Of a stretch of 64,000 nt of DNA, positions 49,780-64,000 are shown one piece after another (within the stretch, counting starts at the first letter, position 1; each line of letters opens with the position of its first letter). The stretch comes from Coturnix japonica (taxonomy: Eukaryota; Chordata; Aves; Galliformes; Phasianidae), in the NCBI RefSeq assembly GCF_001577835.2, contig NC_029542.1, positions 4,633,060 to 4,697,059 of the forward strand. Reading direction: 5' to 3'. Both the position numbers and the translations under genes were made by a program. The notes under the pieces were generated by a model, which was given only the letters and a program-made list of their open reading frames with translations, had not been told where the DNA came from and searched no databases.

Positions 49780-52370
49780 CTGACCCAACTCTTGCATAGC
49801 TCATCAGTGTGGCTTTTGATGGTCAGATCCTGGATGCTGGTAGTGTTATGGGGCTGTGTTAGTTTGCAGGCACATGCTGGAGGGGGCAAAGGTCCAGTGG
49901 TGGGCACAATGCCCAGCATGGCTATGTGAGCATACACTGGTTGTACTCTTGGACCCTGTGTGCTAGCAGGACCCTTCTGCAGCAAAATATGGGACAAACA
50001 AAGGAGTTAATGTGTAACAGCTGTATCGAGCTGGATTAATTGGTGCTGGCCTTGGCTGCTGCCTGGGGCCTTGTTCTCACCCCCCAGCTTGGAGACCCTT
50101 GCTTCAGTGCCTGCACAGCCCCAGCTGTAGGAGCATGAAGCTCATTGCCAATGCATTGGGCTGGGTCGGGCCTGTGGTGCGCCAGGATTCAGTGAGGTTT
50201 GGCTCCAGTGCTGGCATCTCATGGGCAGTTGGCTGCTGTGTCACCAGGAGTTGCAAAGGGATCTGCACTCCCTGGGGTCTGTGATGTGGTGGCCTTGAGG
50301 AGCCCTAATGGCAACAAGTATATTCTGGAGGTGCCTTGGACTGCAGCAGAATGGAGGGACTGAAACATGGGGAAGCGGTTTGGGGTGGGATTGATTGCAT
50401 TACATCCTCAGGCCTGAACGGGGAGCATCAGTCCTGGGAGCTTGGGGGAGCAGGTTCAACATTCCCTGTGTGGGGATGTACTCCTGTGTGTGTTTACAGG
50501 TACTGCCTGGACTCTGCCCACATGCTGACGCAGGCAGTACTGACCTTGTTTCCAGCCCCAGCGCTGCAATGGACTGAGAATCTTCTGGATGAAACCCTGG
50601 TGCTAAGGGGCAGCCAAGTGTGACAGCGTGCGCTGCGCGTGCCTTGGCCGTGTCTGGTGGCCTGGGAACCATGGGGACGCCGTGTCCTGGAGCCAGCTGC
50701 TGTCACTGCAGGGCATGCAGCTCCTGGGCTGCCAGCTCATCTGGCTGTGGCTGTAGGGGAGCCATTGTTCCCATTCCAGTTCCTGGCCTCTCCCAGATGC
50801 AATCCCCATTTTGTTGCTGTGACTCCTTCCAAAGGGGCTGGAGTGTGCTTGTCCTGCTTGTCCCCATCCCCCAGTTCCTTTTGCTCCCATTTTCTGCAGT
50901 GAAGCTTTTGAGGGATTAATTGCTAACTGTTCAAAACATCTTGGATGTGGGAGCCAAGCCCACTGAATTCCTTTGTGCTGGCCAAAAGCTTTCAGTTGAG
51001 GACAGTGAAATGAGTTGCTGAGGAATTTAGTTTTACAAGAGTAATTCTGTTTTTGTGCAAACTTCTGCTCCATTTTGGGTACTGGCGGCTGGGATGCTGT
51101 GCTCTCCCTCAGGTGATGCTGATGTGTGACCTGCTGCACTGCCATGCTATCTCCAGCCTCCTGCTGCTCTGCACCTCAAGGTAGATCTCTAAACATTTTC
51201 ACTGCCATAAAGAAACTGGTGTTGGCCAATAAAAACGGCTCTTCCTTGACCTGGCAGTTGCAATTGTGGACGTCATGGTGGTCACTTGAGGCAGGGGGCA
51301 GGAAGAAGGAGGACGCTGCCCTGTGCCTCCTGCTGCTGCTGGACACAGCCTCTGCATTGCGTCAAACCGCACCACGGAGCAGTTCAAGGCTCCTGACCTG
51401 AACTTTCTAGCAGAGTGAGAGATAAGTGGTACATTTTCACTGGCTGCTAATCATTAACACTCTGCTGTCTGCTCCTGCTGTGTGTGCAGCTGCGTGCCTG
51501 GGGCTCTGGCCAGGTGCCCCGTGCTGCTGTGCTGTGTGTATCTGCAGCAGCCAGGGATGGACACCCAGGTTTGTCCTGCCAGGCCGACCCCCGTGTCCCA
51601 GGATCCTGTAGAAAGATCTGTGTTAACCCGTTCACCCTTTACTCCCAGAGAGGAGCAAGAGAACAGATCTGCATGACTGAGGTGGAAAGTCGACAGGCAG
51701 GGACCCTGAGTGACAAGGGATGTCTTCAGCTCCATCTGCATTGCTGGGGGCTGACAGGGCAGGAGGGATTAACCTGGGGATGTACTAGTTAGGATCACTC
51801 CCCCTGCCTGGTTTGCACAGGTTCTGAAATCTCACAGATCTCAGGAAAACACTATTGGAAGCCAAGACCTCCCCAGGCCTTACTCTGGGGATCTCCTGAA
51901 ACAGCTTGGAAAGTTTCTTGCTGAGGAGAGCACTGTTTGTGTCAGCATGGCAAAGACTGCAGCACAGCACGTTAGCATCAGGTACAGGTTTCAGAGGGGG
52001 TCAGGGTAATGGGCAGCTCTGCTCTATGCACAACCCATTCCATGCACCAGCAATGCTTGGGCTGATGGCAGAGGGATGGGATAAATGTCACTCCATCCCT
52101 CTGCAGGCACTTAAACCTCTCCCCTGCTGAAACACTGGGGTTCACAAGCAGATCATGTGTTGTTTTGTGTTTTTTTTTGTTTGTTTTTTTTTTTGAGGAG
52201 GAGCCAGACAGAGCAGGGGCTGCAGAAACCTCTCCTGAGTAATGGGACAGAGGAGGATTAAGACTCCTAAAGGCCATGCCCTATGCCACTCTGCAGCCTG
52301 TTTTTCTCCTTTATGCAAGTTGTTCTAAGCATGTTTGTAACAACCTGCCAGTGATGCACCCTTCAGCAAA
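49780..52370. other. AOC3-G6PC1 interval, no gene recognised
   Basis: About 2.6 kb with short unrelated frames only. A poly(T) tract lies at about 52168-52193. The right end is the G6PC1 promoter. Confidence 0.5.
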
Positions 52371-52380
52371 AGTGGTTTTG

Positions 52381-52446
52381 GGTCCAAAGATCAAAGCTGG
52401 GACAAGTGACCTATCGGCAGCAAACACGAACCCGTGGGGTATAAAA
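52381..52446 (+). promoter_or_regulatory. G6PC1 TATA promoter with HNF4-like and FOX-like sites
   Basis: TATAAAA at 52440-52446 lies 52 bases before the start codon, a good fit for a TATA box with a short 5' UTR. Upstream, GGTCCAAAGATCA (52381-52393) looks like a direct-repeat-1 HNF4 site, and GCAAACA (52420-52426) matches the forkhead core used by FOXO1/FOXA in mammalian G6PC1 promoters. The motif matches are seen; binding is inferred. Confidence 0.65.
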
Positions 52447-52497
52447 CTGCAGCTGAGCACGGGACAGCCTGAACCAGGCAGGAGGCTGTGGAGGAGG

Positions 52498-55025
52498 ATG
52501 GAAGCCCCCATGAACCTCCTGCATGATGCCGGCATCCAGGCGACATACTGGCTGCAGAAGCATTTCCAGGGCTCTCAGGACTGGTTCCTCTTCATCTCCT
52601 TTGCTGCAGACCTCAGGAACACTTTCTTTGTTCTTTTCCCTATCTGGTTCCACCTGTGTGAGCCAGTGGGCATCCGGCTTATCTGGGTGGCCGTGATCGG
52701 GGACTGGCTCAACCTCGTCTTCAAGTGGTGAGTAGAGCTGTGCTGCAGCTTGCTGCAGATGCACCAACATAGCTGGATTAATATAGCCAGATGTGTGCCT
52801 AGTCCAGACGTACAACCTTACACTCTAAGCATGTGATGGGGACAGGTGGCCTCTGCCCATGCTGGCACCATTGGATGGCTGCTCATAGACTGAAAAGGCA
52901 TGGAAGGAGCAGACATATCCTCTTCATCAGCTTGCTCCCAGGGCATTCCTGCTCCTCCTGATAAGGATTTGGGGCTGGGGACAGGACCAGGTGCTGTCTG
53001 GGTGCTATTTTGACACCTTCCAGCTCACAGCCAGAGCTGGAACCACAGCCCGCTCTGGTGCCCAGGATGACCATGAACCCCTTTCTACTTCCATTTCAGG
53101 ATCCTGTTTGGGGAGAGGCCATACTGGTGGGTGCACGAGACTGATTATTACAGCAACACCTCTGCGCCGGCCATCCAGCAGTTCCCACTCACCTGCGAGA
53201 CCGGCCCTGGTAGGGTCCCCTGCTCTGAGACAAGCAGTTGGCACGTTGTTCAGGGACCCCAGAGCCCTGATCCTATGCCAGGGGCAGGGGGGTGCCGGCA
53301 CAGCCAGAACTGTTACCTTGGCCATTATCACTGAGCTGTGGGGCCACTGCCATGCCCTGGTGCAGAGCAGACTTTTACCCTTGGTGTGTGCAGATGTGGA
53401 AATTTAGCACAAACTCTGCCTGTGCCAGGCTGCAGAGATAGTGGGAACCTGGAGCACCTTGTGATGATCTGATCAGTGCTGATTAGTGTCTGAAGGGTGG
53501 AGGCCAGGATCCAGGATCCCAGGCACCAGGACAGGGGGCACTGGGCACAGTTCTATCTGACTGCAGGGAAGAACTTTTGTGCTGTGAGAGTGGTGGAGCT
53601 TTGGCACAGCTGCCCAGAGAGGTGCAGGAGTCTCCTTCTCCAGAGTTATGCAAACCCATATGGACTCAATCCTGTGCAACCTGCTCTGGGGAAACTGCTG
53701 GGGTGGGGGGAGGTTGAAATGGAAGAGCTCCAGAGGTCCCTTCTGCCTCCTGCAGTTCTATGATTCTGTGCTCCCTGTGCCACACTATCACTGCCTTTGG
53801 GTGGGTGCTCAGTGCCGGAGCCCCTGGGGCATGAGGGCAGCAGGGACAGCCTGCTCTGAGGGGGCTGACTTAAGCCCTGCTTCTCACCCAGGGAGCCCCT
53901 CTGGCCATGCCATGGGTGCAGCAGGAGTTTACTACGTCATGGTGACCGCTCTTCTTTCCATCGCCATGGGCAAGGAGAAGTCAAAAACACTGAAATACTG
54001 GTGAGTGTGTGCAAGTCCTGACCCAGAGATGAAGGGGACTACGATGCTCTGGCACCGCTCAAAGTCCGTAGCGTGCGCCAGATCTGGCACTGATGGAGCT
54101 CTCTACCCCTTGCAGGATTCTGTGGGCCGTGCTGTGGATGGGGTTCTGGGCTGTTCAGGTCTGCGTCTGTCTGTCCCGCATTTTCATCGCTGCCCACTTT
54201 CCTCATCAGGTCATTGCAGGGGTCATATCTGGTGAGCTCACCTTGTTTCTGTCCCTTCCTCAAATTAGCATGCCCCTGTGCTCCCACTGTGTGTACGAGA
54301 AAGGAGCAGGGGCAAGCAAGAACTGCAGACAATGGCTCTGCACTTGTTGCTGTTGAGAAGGAGCCTTTGTCCATGTGCCATTGGATGTGGGCTGGGGGAC
54401 ATAAGAAGAGGGATTTATGAGTGTTAAGGGTGCAGCAGTGACTGTCAGGTCTGCACCGCACTCTGGAGCCATCTCCATCCCACTCTGACTGCCCGTACCT
54501 CTTCTCCTGGCAGGCATGGCAGTGGCTGAGACCTTCCAGCACGTCCACTCCATCTACCGTGCCAGCCTCCGCAGGTACCTGGGCGTCACCTTCTTCCTCT
54601 TCAGCTTTGCCTTGGGCTTCTACCTGCTACTGCGGATGCTTGGTGTTGAACTGCTCTGGACACTGGAGAAGGCACAGAGGTGGTGTGCCCATCCCGAGTG
54701 GGTCCACATTGACACCACGCCCTTCGCCAGCCTTCTTCGCAACCTGGGCATCCTTTTTGGGCTGGGGCTGGCCCTGAGCTCCCACATGTACCTGGAGAGC
54801 TGCCGGGGGAAGCAAGGCCGCCAGCTGTCCTTCCGCCTGGGCTGTGCTGCTGCCTCACTGCTGGTCCTGCACCTCTTTGATGCCTTCAAGCCACCCTCCC
54901 ACATGCAGCTGCTCTTCTATGTCCTTTCCTTCTGCAAGAGTGCAGCTGTGCCGCTGGCCACCGTCGGCCTCATCCCCTACTGCATCTCTCAGTTTCTGGC
55001 CACGCAGGACAAGAAGGGCGTCTAG
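52498..55025 (+). CDS. G6PC1: Glucose-6-phosphatase catalytic subunit (5 exons, 358 aa)
   Basis: Endoplasmic-reticulum enzyme that hydrolyses glucose-6-phosphate to glucose, the last step of gluconeogenesis and glycogen breakdown in liver and kidney. Coding exons are 52498-52727, 53100-53209, 53892-54000, 54116-54231 and 54514-55025, total 1077 nt. The three-part phosphatase signature is complete: Lys76...Arg83-Pro (KWILFGERP), SPSGH with His119, and SRIFIAAH with Arg171 and His177 (the phosphohistidine nucleophile). Multiple hydrophobic segments fit the nine-helix topology, and the NTS in DYYSNTS is the conserved glycosylation site. The C-terminus KKGV is a KKxx ER-retrieval signal, as KKSL is in human. 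Human is 357 aa. The five-exon structure and position after AOC3 match G6PC1 rather than G6PC2/3. Confidence 0.97.
53500..53768 (+). mobile_element. CR1 LINE 3' fragment in G6PC1 intron 2
   Basis: About 270 bases resembling the 3' end of avian CR1 as remembered: GGAGCTTTGGCACAGCTGCC, CAGAGAGGTGCAGGAGTCTC, CTTCTCCAGAGTTATGCAAA, then TGTGCAACCTGCTCTGGGGA, GAGCTCCAGAGGTCCCTTCT and an end in TTCTATGATTCTG. It is oriented with the gene and 5'-truncated, as is usual for CR1. Confidence 0.85.
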
Positions 55026-55420
55026 GGGCAGGTAACAGCATGGCCACCCTGGCTCAGGGCTGGGGACAGGAACCATGGGTCTGTGGGGGTTGTGTTGGTT
55101 TCTCCCCATTACAGCTTCATGGGCTGACTCCAGCACAGCGTGCACTCACAGTGCCAGACGTGCCACAGGTGCCAGTGGCACAAGGGACAGATATGGCAGG
55201 AGCAAGGCACTGTGCAGTTGTGGGTGCTCAAAGGCTGTTGCAAGGCAGCTCTGCAGGGGGACAGGCAGGAGATGGAAACAAACACCAGCTTATGGGAGCC
55301 CCCAGCCCCAAGGCTCCTCAGCCCCTGGGACCTCTGCCCAGTATTCACTGCTGCGTGGAGCAGCTCTCGGTACGTGTGTATATGTGCACATAAATGTAGC
55401 GGTGTGTTGAGGGGTATTTT

Positions 55421-55426
55421 ATTAAA
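55421..55426 (+). terminator. G6PC1 poly(A) signal (ATTAAA)
   Basis: ATTAAA about 400 bases after the G6PC1 stop, embedded in TTTTATTAAAGCTG. Confidence 0.6.
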
Positions 55427-55444
55427 GCTGAAGATGTATTTTAC

Positions 55445-56196
55445 TGGTGAGTTCAGCTGTCTTATGGGCGCGTGGATGGTGCCCAAGTGCCATCCCCAGG
55501 GTCAGGGAGGCTGTTGGTGCCGCAAGAAGGATGTCCCTTCTCAGGTCCTGCTCCTGCCTACTGCAAAACATGGCTGGAAGCCCAAGGACAGGCAGTACCA
55601 GGCTGCCCCAAGGCTTTCAGCTGCCCAGAACACACAAGCACATCAAGAGCTCAGGACTTCTGGGAAGGTACATGGAGGCGTCCTGACCAAAGTTCAGCAG
55701 CAGCTGCACACAGGGCAAGGAGGCAAAGCTGTTTTTGTGCTCTTTGTTCAGGGGCCCTGTGTGCACCACATACCAGCAATGAAAACACATTTGTGACACC
55801 CCACCAGGCTGAGGCTGGGTGGGGTCGGTGCAGTGCTGACTGGCAATCCCACATCCCCTGTACCCTGCCCCATTAGCTGAACAGCTGACTGTGATAGGGG
55901 TGACCCCAGTACATACACCCACAAAGCAGTTAAAGCTCACAAATGTAATCAGTGCATGCTGGCAACTGTCAGAGACACGGCCCATGTACAAGGTGTGAGC
56001 AGCCCAGGTAACAAAAACCAAAGAGCAAATCATCCAAATCCCATGCTAAAATTCATATCAACTGCTTTTTGACCATGGCTCTTCAGTGACCCTTTGGTTT
56101 CTGCAGCTGAAGTTGTAGCAGCCTTGGGAACTGCTGGCAGAAATGGCAAGATTGGAGAGACATGGAGCAGGAGTCATTCCTAACTCCATGGGACTT
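55445..56196. other. G6PC1-AARSD1 convergent gap
   Basis: About 0.75 kb between opposing 3' ends with no recognised gene. Short frames occur on both strands. Confidence 0.5.
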
Positions 56197-56202
56197 TTTA
56201 TT
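56197..56202 (-). terminator. AARSD1 poly(A) signal (AATAAA on minus strand)
   Basis: TTTATT on the plus strand, 69 bases past the AARSD1 stop codon, reads AATAAA on the gene strand and gives a very short 3' UTR. Confidence 0.8.
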
Positions 56203-56270
56203 CTATGGGAGATAACTTAGTGGAGATCATACAAAGCAGGGATGACAGCCCTACTTTTAAAATCCTTTCT

Positions 56271-59200
56271 TTACGCTTCATCTCTTTGTTGACTGATGAA
56301 TTCCTCGAGCAGAGCCTGCACTTCTCCTCGTCGACTCATCTTGGTTGCCTTGCCCTGGTATCGGCCTCGCTTCCCAGCTCCTTTGCCTTCCAGCAGCTCT
56401 GCCACCCTGCAGTAATGTCAGGACATACTGAAGGCCACTCACTTGCAGAGGAAAGTGGCTTGCCCTAACCTGCTCAAGTGAGCACACAAGGGTCTGTGCC
56501 CTGATTACACTGCTCAGCTGCTTGGGTGGAAGTGTCACTAATTTTACAGAAACCATAGAACACAGTACCTGGGACCTAAATTCTCAACTGCTTCAGCAGA
56601 TCCAGCTAGAAGGAAGAGTCCTGCTTCCTTTTCATCTCCCACAGTCAGGAACAGCAGGGTTTCCTGTTGACGAAAAGAGGGATGATGCTCCTGAAGGGCC
56701 TGTGCCCTCCTTTTCCCATTAAGACATTAAAACAAGTTGCAAGTTTGTGCTCATTACTGGAACTCAATTTGAATTAAGAGGGGAGGGAGCTTTTGAACCT
56801 TTCATACTGAACTGTATATTGTGGGGGACTGAACAGGTACCGGAGTATCCTAAGTTACCATGTCCAAGGAGGATGTGTATGGCTTTTTGTGAGACAGGCT
56901 CTTCCATGGTGCTCTGAATTTTCACTGCTGTATTTTTTACTACTGAGGATCCCCAGCACACTGAGGCTGCTGGGGACTACAACCTTGTCTAACTTTTGGA
57001 AGGAAAAAGATCTGTAGCTTGTGACTGTGGTGCAAATGGAAGCCTATCCAGCCCGTGCTACAAAGTTGAATGAAAATACCACTGGTGTCAGGTTTGTCTG
57101 TACCGACAACTCACCTCTTTCCCAATCTCATTAGCGATGATGTTCATGAACTCAGAGTCACCTTCTTTCCTGCATGGACAGGTAAAAAGCCACTTCAGAG
57201 AGGAAAAAATGCATATAGATCCACACCAGAGTCCAAAATTTAATTACCAATGGCAGGCTATGACTCTCCAAGCCTAACAATTCCTAAAAACCAGAGGAAT
57301 TTAGTGACTGAACTACTAACACATTTCTTTAATCACACAACCGTCCGGCAGGCCCAGACAGTTCAATCCACATTGTTTGCATTTCTCCTTGAGGATTCTT
57401 TGACTTTTAAAATATCACTGTTATAAACAGGCCTGAATAGGTGTCAGGAAAATGCAGCTGTCACAAATGATACACCATGGGTTCTTATCCTGTTCCCTGA
57501 ACTCCTTCATACCTGTGTAAGACAAACAGCGGACTCTGAACAGGTTTGCTTTTGAAATCCCGGGCTATCAAAACAGCAATGTCTCTTAGCAGGTTCAAAT
57601 TATTCTGAAAGAAAAGTAAAAAAGCAGCACTGTGGATGGTCAAGCCAGCATGAACACTGAGCTGTGTCTGCAGAATTGGAAACAGTTTTGATAAAAATGG
57701 ATGCCTTAAATTCAATTGCTCAGGTCTACAAGAAGCAGACAATCTGTTTTTCCCAGCCAACCTCATACCTTCGTACCTTCTGAAGCAGTTTCACAGAACT
57801 CTGCAATCTCTTCACGGCCTCTACGTGTTCACCTGGACCATTTCTGAAAGAAAAAGTAGAATTTGGATCCCTGCTCTGAAGATCTACTGATAGAGCAAAA
57901 GTGGGTAACGTATAATAAAAAGCATCATGTAGATGCACCTGAGACTTATGCTGTTTTTGTCAGAAGGAAAAACAAAGATGAAAGAACCAAAGTGAAAAGG
58001 GTTATTACTTCAGCAGTGAGGTCAGGGCCTTCTCAGTACGGTGACTTTGTTCAACTGACTTCAGCAGTCTGTTTCCTGCCAGGAAAACCAAGTTGGTTTT
58101 GTTCTTTTTCCCTTTCTCTGTGCAAAGAAGTTTAATAGCCTTAAACAGAAAAATAACCCAGTTAGAAAAGGAGAATGGTATTTTGCTTTTACTCTCATAT
58201 GTGGTCAGTTTTGACCATTTTCCCTCCAGGGCAATTTCAAGTAGACCTCCTGTCTCCAGGATTTCTGCTGTCCTTGAGCTGTACGTGTGTTCTGAGGGCT
58301 CCTGGAGGTAATGTGGTTGCAGTCCCCTACCTGCAAGTCACTCAGGTTGGAGACATGAGTCCCACAGCACATGTTGGAGTCTATGCCTTCAATGTCTACA
58401 ACTCGAACTGGCCCCGTGTAGTCACCTGGTAAGCCGCGGCTTCTCACCTAGCAAAGCAGGAGAATGGCAGACAAACCAATATACATGCTGCAACCGCTTT
58501 GGCCCAATGGATATCACCAGCTCCCTTCATTCCCATCACTCACTGTTTCAACCTCAGGGTCATCTGCAGCCAGTTCCCGCACTGTCACAGGTATCCTCTC
58601 ACGGATCTTCTCGTTCACGCTCTGCTCCAGGGCCTCCATTTGTGCTGCGGTCATGGAGGGGGTGTTCAGCTCAATGACACACTGCTGCCGGCCCAGCTCC
58701 CTGCACAGATGAAGAACATCTGCTGCTGTGAAGAGCAGGTGAATATACCCATAGGCAGCATTAAGTGCCACCTGAGAGGAGCTGCTGGGATTGAGACTGA
58801 AACAAAATGCTTTTCTCCTCTCCCTGCTGTTTAAAGAGCATAAGATGCACATCGTGCCTATGCAACAGGACGAGACAAAGCAAACTGTTTACGCAGCTCA
58901 TCTTATTTCAGCCAGTCCTCCCAGACCTTCTGTGCTTAGGTGAAATATCACAGCATGTGCTGCTTTCCATTACCAACGTGCATCTCCTCCTGCCCTGGAG
59001 GCACAGACACGAGGGGAGGCTGAGCTTAGTGGCTGCTTTTCCTGCTCACCATGAAGTTGTTTTGAATCCGAACATCCGCTCTGCCATGGCAGTGATGAGG
59101 TGCTGTCCTGGAAGAGAAGCGCAAGCAGTGGTTTGAGCTCGGGATGCAGGGGAGGCTCCTCCACCAAACCGCAACCTTCGGAGACCCCGGGGCACCACGG

Positions 59201-59807
59201 AGCGCTCCGATCGCCTCCGGTGAACCCCGCGCTGCCTCCAGCCCCGTGAAGCCGCCTTACGAGCACGGGGTGGGGGGGCGATCGGGAGGGAGGGAACCGG
59301 GGAACGAACCGGGATGGGGACCCGCCCCGGCCCCGCACCCGAGTGCTGCTGCATGTGATCGAAGCGGCGCTCCCAGTCCAACGACAGCAGCACGGCGCTG
59401 CCCGGCTCCAGCGCCGACTCCACGAAGTGCACGGCCTGGGCGCCGCGCCGCGTCACGCGCAGCACCGGGACGGCGCCGATGAGGCCGCGGTCATCGGGCT
59501 GCGGAGACAGAGAAGCCGCTGTCCGGGCCCGGCCGTGCCGCCCCGCTCCTCGCCCGGTGCCGGCCGTACCTGCCCGCCGCCCTCGGGGAACAGGATCGTG
59601 TCCTCCAGCACCACCTGGAAGCCGCGTATCGGTTCCCCGCCGCCCTCAGGCCGCAGCTCGGCCTCCCGGCACGACACCACCCTGGTACTGAACTGCAACG
59701 CGGACACGGCGGCGCCGTGACGAGCGGGGCCGGGCCGGGCCGGGCCGCGCCGCCAGCCCCGCCGGTACCTGCCGGGCCCAGCTGTCCCGCTGGCACTGGA
59801 ACACCAT
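56271..59807 (-). CDS. AARSD1: Alanyl-tRNA editing protein AARSD1 (12 exons, 409 aa)
   Basis: Stand-alone AlaX-type enzyme that deacylates Ser (and Gly) mischarged on tRNA-Ala. Minus-strand exons: 59807-59769, 59692-59570, 59498-59339, 59107-59050, 58700-58544, 58447-58331, 58139-58009, 57843-57777, 57604-57513, 57169-57115, 56663-56569 and 56406-56271, total 1230 nt, in frame. It begins MVFQCQRDSWARQ. The zinc-binding editing motifs are intact: HSGQH with His106/His110, split across an exon junction, and CCGTH with Cys206/His210. Conserved blocks include GFQVVLEDTILFPEGGGQ, DWERRFDHMQQ, DPEVETVRSRGLPGDYTGPV, EGDSEFMNIIANEIG and the C-terminal GKGAGKRGRYQGKATKM. Human AARSD1 is 412 aa. The start codon is only about 200 bases past the PTGES3L poly(A) signal on the same strand. 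Confidence 0.96.
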
Positions 59808-60185
59808 GGCGGCGGCACTGGAACAACTCCCGGGCTGCGGGAGGATCAATAACGGGTAACGGCCGGCGGGAGAAGCTGCGGGCGGGGCCTGCGGGGCGGC
59901 GGATCCGGGCGATGCCGACGGGCGCAGCTCCGCCCCTCACTGCGGCCCGCGCTGCGCCGCCCCCCGTCCCGCGTGTCCCCGAGCTCACACACGCATCCGG
60001 CAGCGGTTCCCGTTTATTGCCCCGCGCGTAACCGGTCCCGGCACAGCCCGCAGCTCCCGCCGCCGGGTCCGGGGCCCGCCGCGCTCTGCCGCAAACCGGC
60101 GTCGTTCTTCGGGGCTCCGCTTTCCTCGCCCGTGTCCCGGCTCGTTGCTTTGCACGCTGCGGGGCCGCGCTGTGTCCGAGGAGCT

Positions 60186-60200
<15 letters not shown>
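59140..60200. other. CpG-rich block at AARSD1 start and PTGES3L end
   Basis: High G+C with many CpG dinucleotides spans AARSD1 exons 1-3, the gap 59808-60012 and the terminal PTGES3L exon. It probably contains the AARSD1 promoter. No TATA box is seen. Confidence 0.6.
60013..60018 (-). terminator. PTGES3L poly(A) signal (AATAAA on minus strand)
   Basis: TTTATT on the plus strand reads AATAAA on the gene strand, 168 bases past the proposed PTGES3L stop. It is the only canonical hexamer between PTGES3L and AARSD1. Confidence 0.7.

Positions 60201-64000
<3,800 letters not shown>

Overview
This is nuclear DNA of a vertebrate, almost certainly a galliform bird such as chicken. Genes are split by GT-AG introns, and protein-coding sequence closely matches vertebrate families. 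Repeats are sparse and of the avian CR1 type, promoters are GC-rich, and several introns are very short. The gene order matches human 17q21: RAMP2, VPS25, WNK4, COA3, CNTD1, BECN1, PSME3, AOC2, AOC3, G6PC1, AARSD1, PTGES3L, RUNDC1. In chicken this block lies on microchromosome 27; that placement is recalled knowledge, not read from the sequence. I rebuilt thirteen gene models by hand from splice sites and reading-frame phase. Every model except RUNDC1, which is cut by the window edge, closes in frame with a length close to its mammalian orthologue.

Layout. 1-3.5 kb: RAMP2 (+), with two minisatellites. 3.7-5.9 kb: VPS25 (+). 5.9-10.1 kb: no gene seen. 10.2-20.6 kb: WNK4 (+), 20 exons. 21.4-22.0 kb: COA3 (-), head-to-head with CNTD1 (+, 22.5-25.3 kb), with a degenerate telomere-like repeat between the two starts. 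26.2-30.9 kb: BECN1 (-), convergent with CNTD1 and head-to-head with PSME3 (+, 31.2-37.4 kb). 37.4-41.8 kb: no gene seen. 41.8-49.8 kb: two tandem copper amine oxidase genes (+), AOC2-like then AOC3-like. They share a nearly identical 0.5 kb 5' tract, and a decayed copy of the end of exon 1 lies inside the first gene. 49.8-52.4 kb: no gene seen. 52.4-55.4 kb: G6PC1 (+) with a TATA promoter. 56.2-59.8 kb: AARSD1 (-). 60.0-61.8 kb: PTGES3L (-). 62.0 kb to the window end: the first four exons of RUNDC1 (+).

The genes do not form a pathway. They are a conserved, dense neighbourhood with three divergent (shared-promoter) pairs and two convergent pairs. Functions include peptide-hormone receptor accessory protein (RAMP2), ESCRT-II sorting (VPS25), ion-transport kinase signalling (WNK4), cytochrome oxidase assembly (COA3), meiotic crossover (CNTD1), autophagy (BECN1), proteasome activation (PSME3), amine oxidation (AOC2, AOC3), glucose release (G6PC1), tRNA-Ala editing (AARSD1) and an Hsp90 co-chaperone-like protein (PTGES3L).

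I did not find a new biological system. The most interesting signals are evolutionary and regulatory: the amine oxidase tract and exon relic, the telomere-like array in a divergent promoter, an in-frame splice route from PTGES3L into AARSD1, a GC-AG intron in BECN1, and a minisatellite in the RAMP2 3' UTR.
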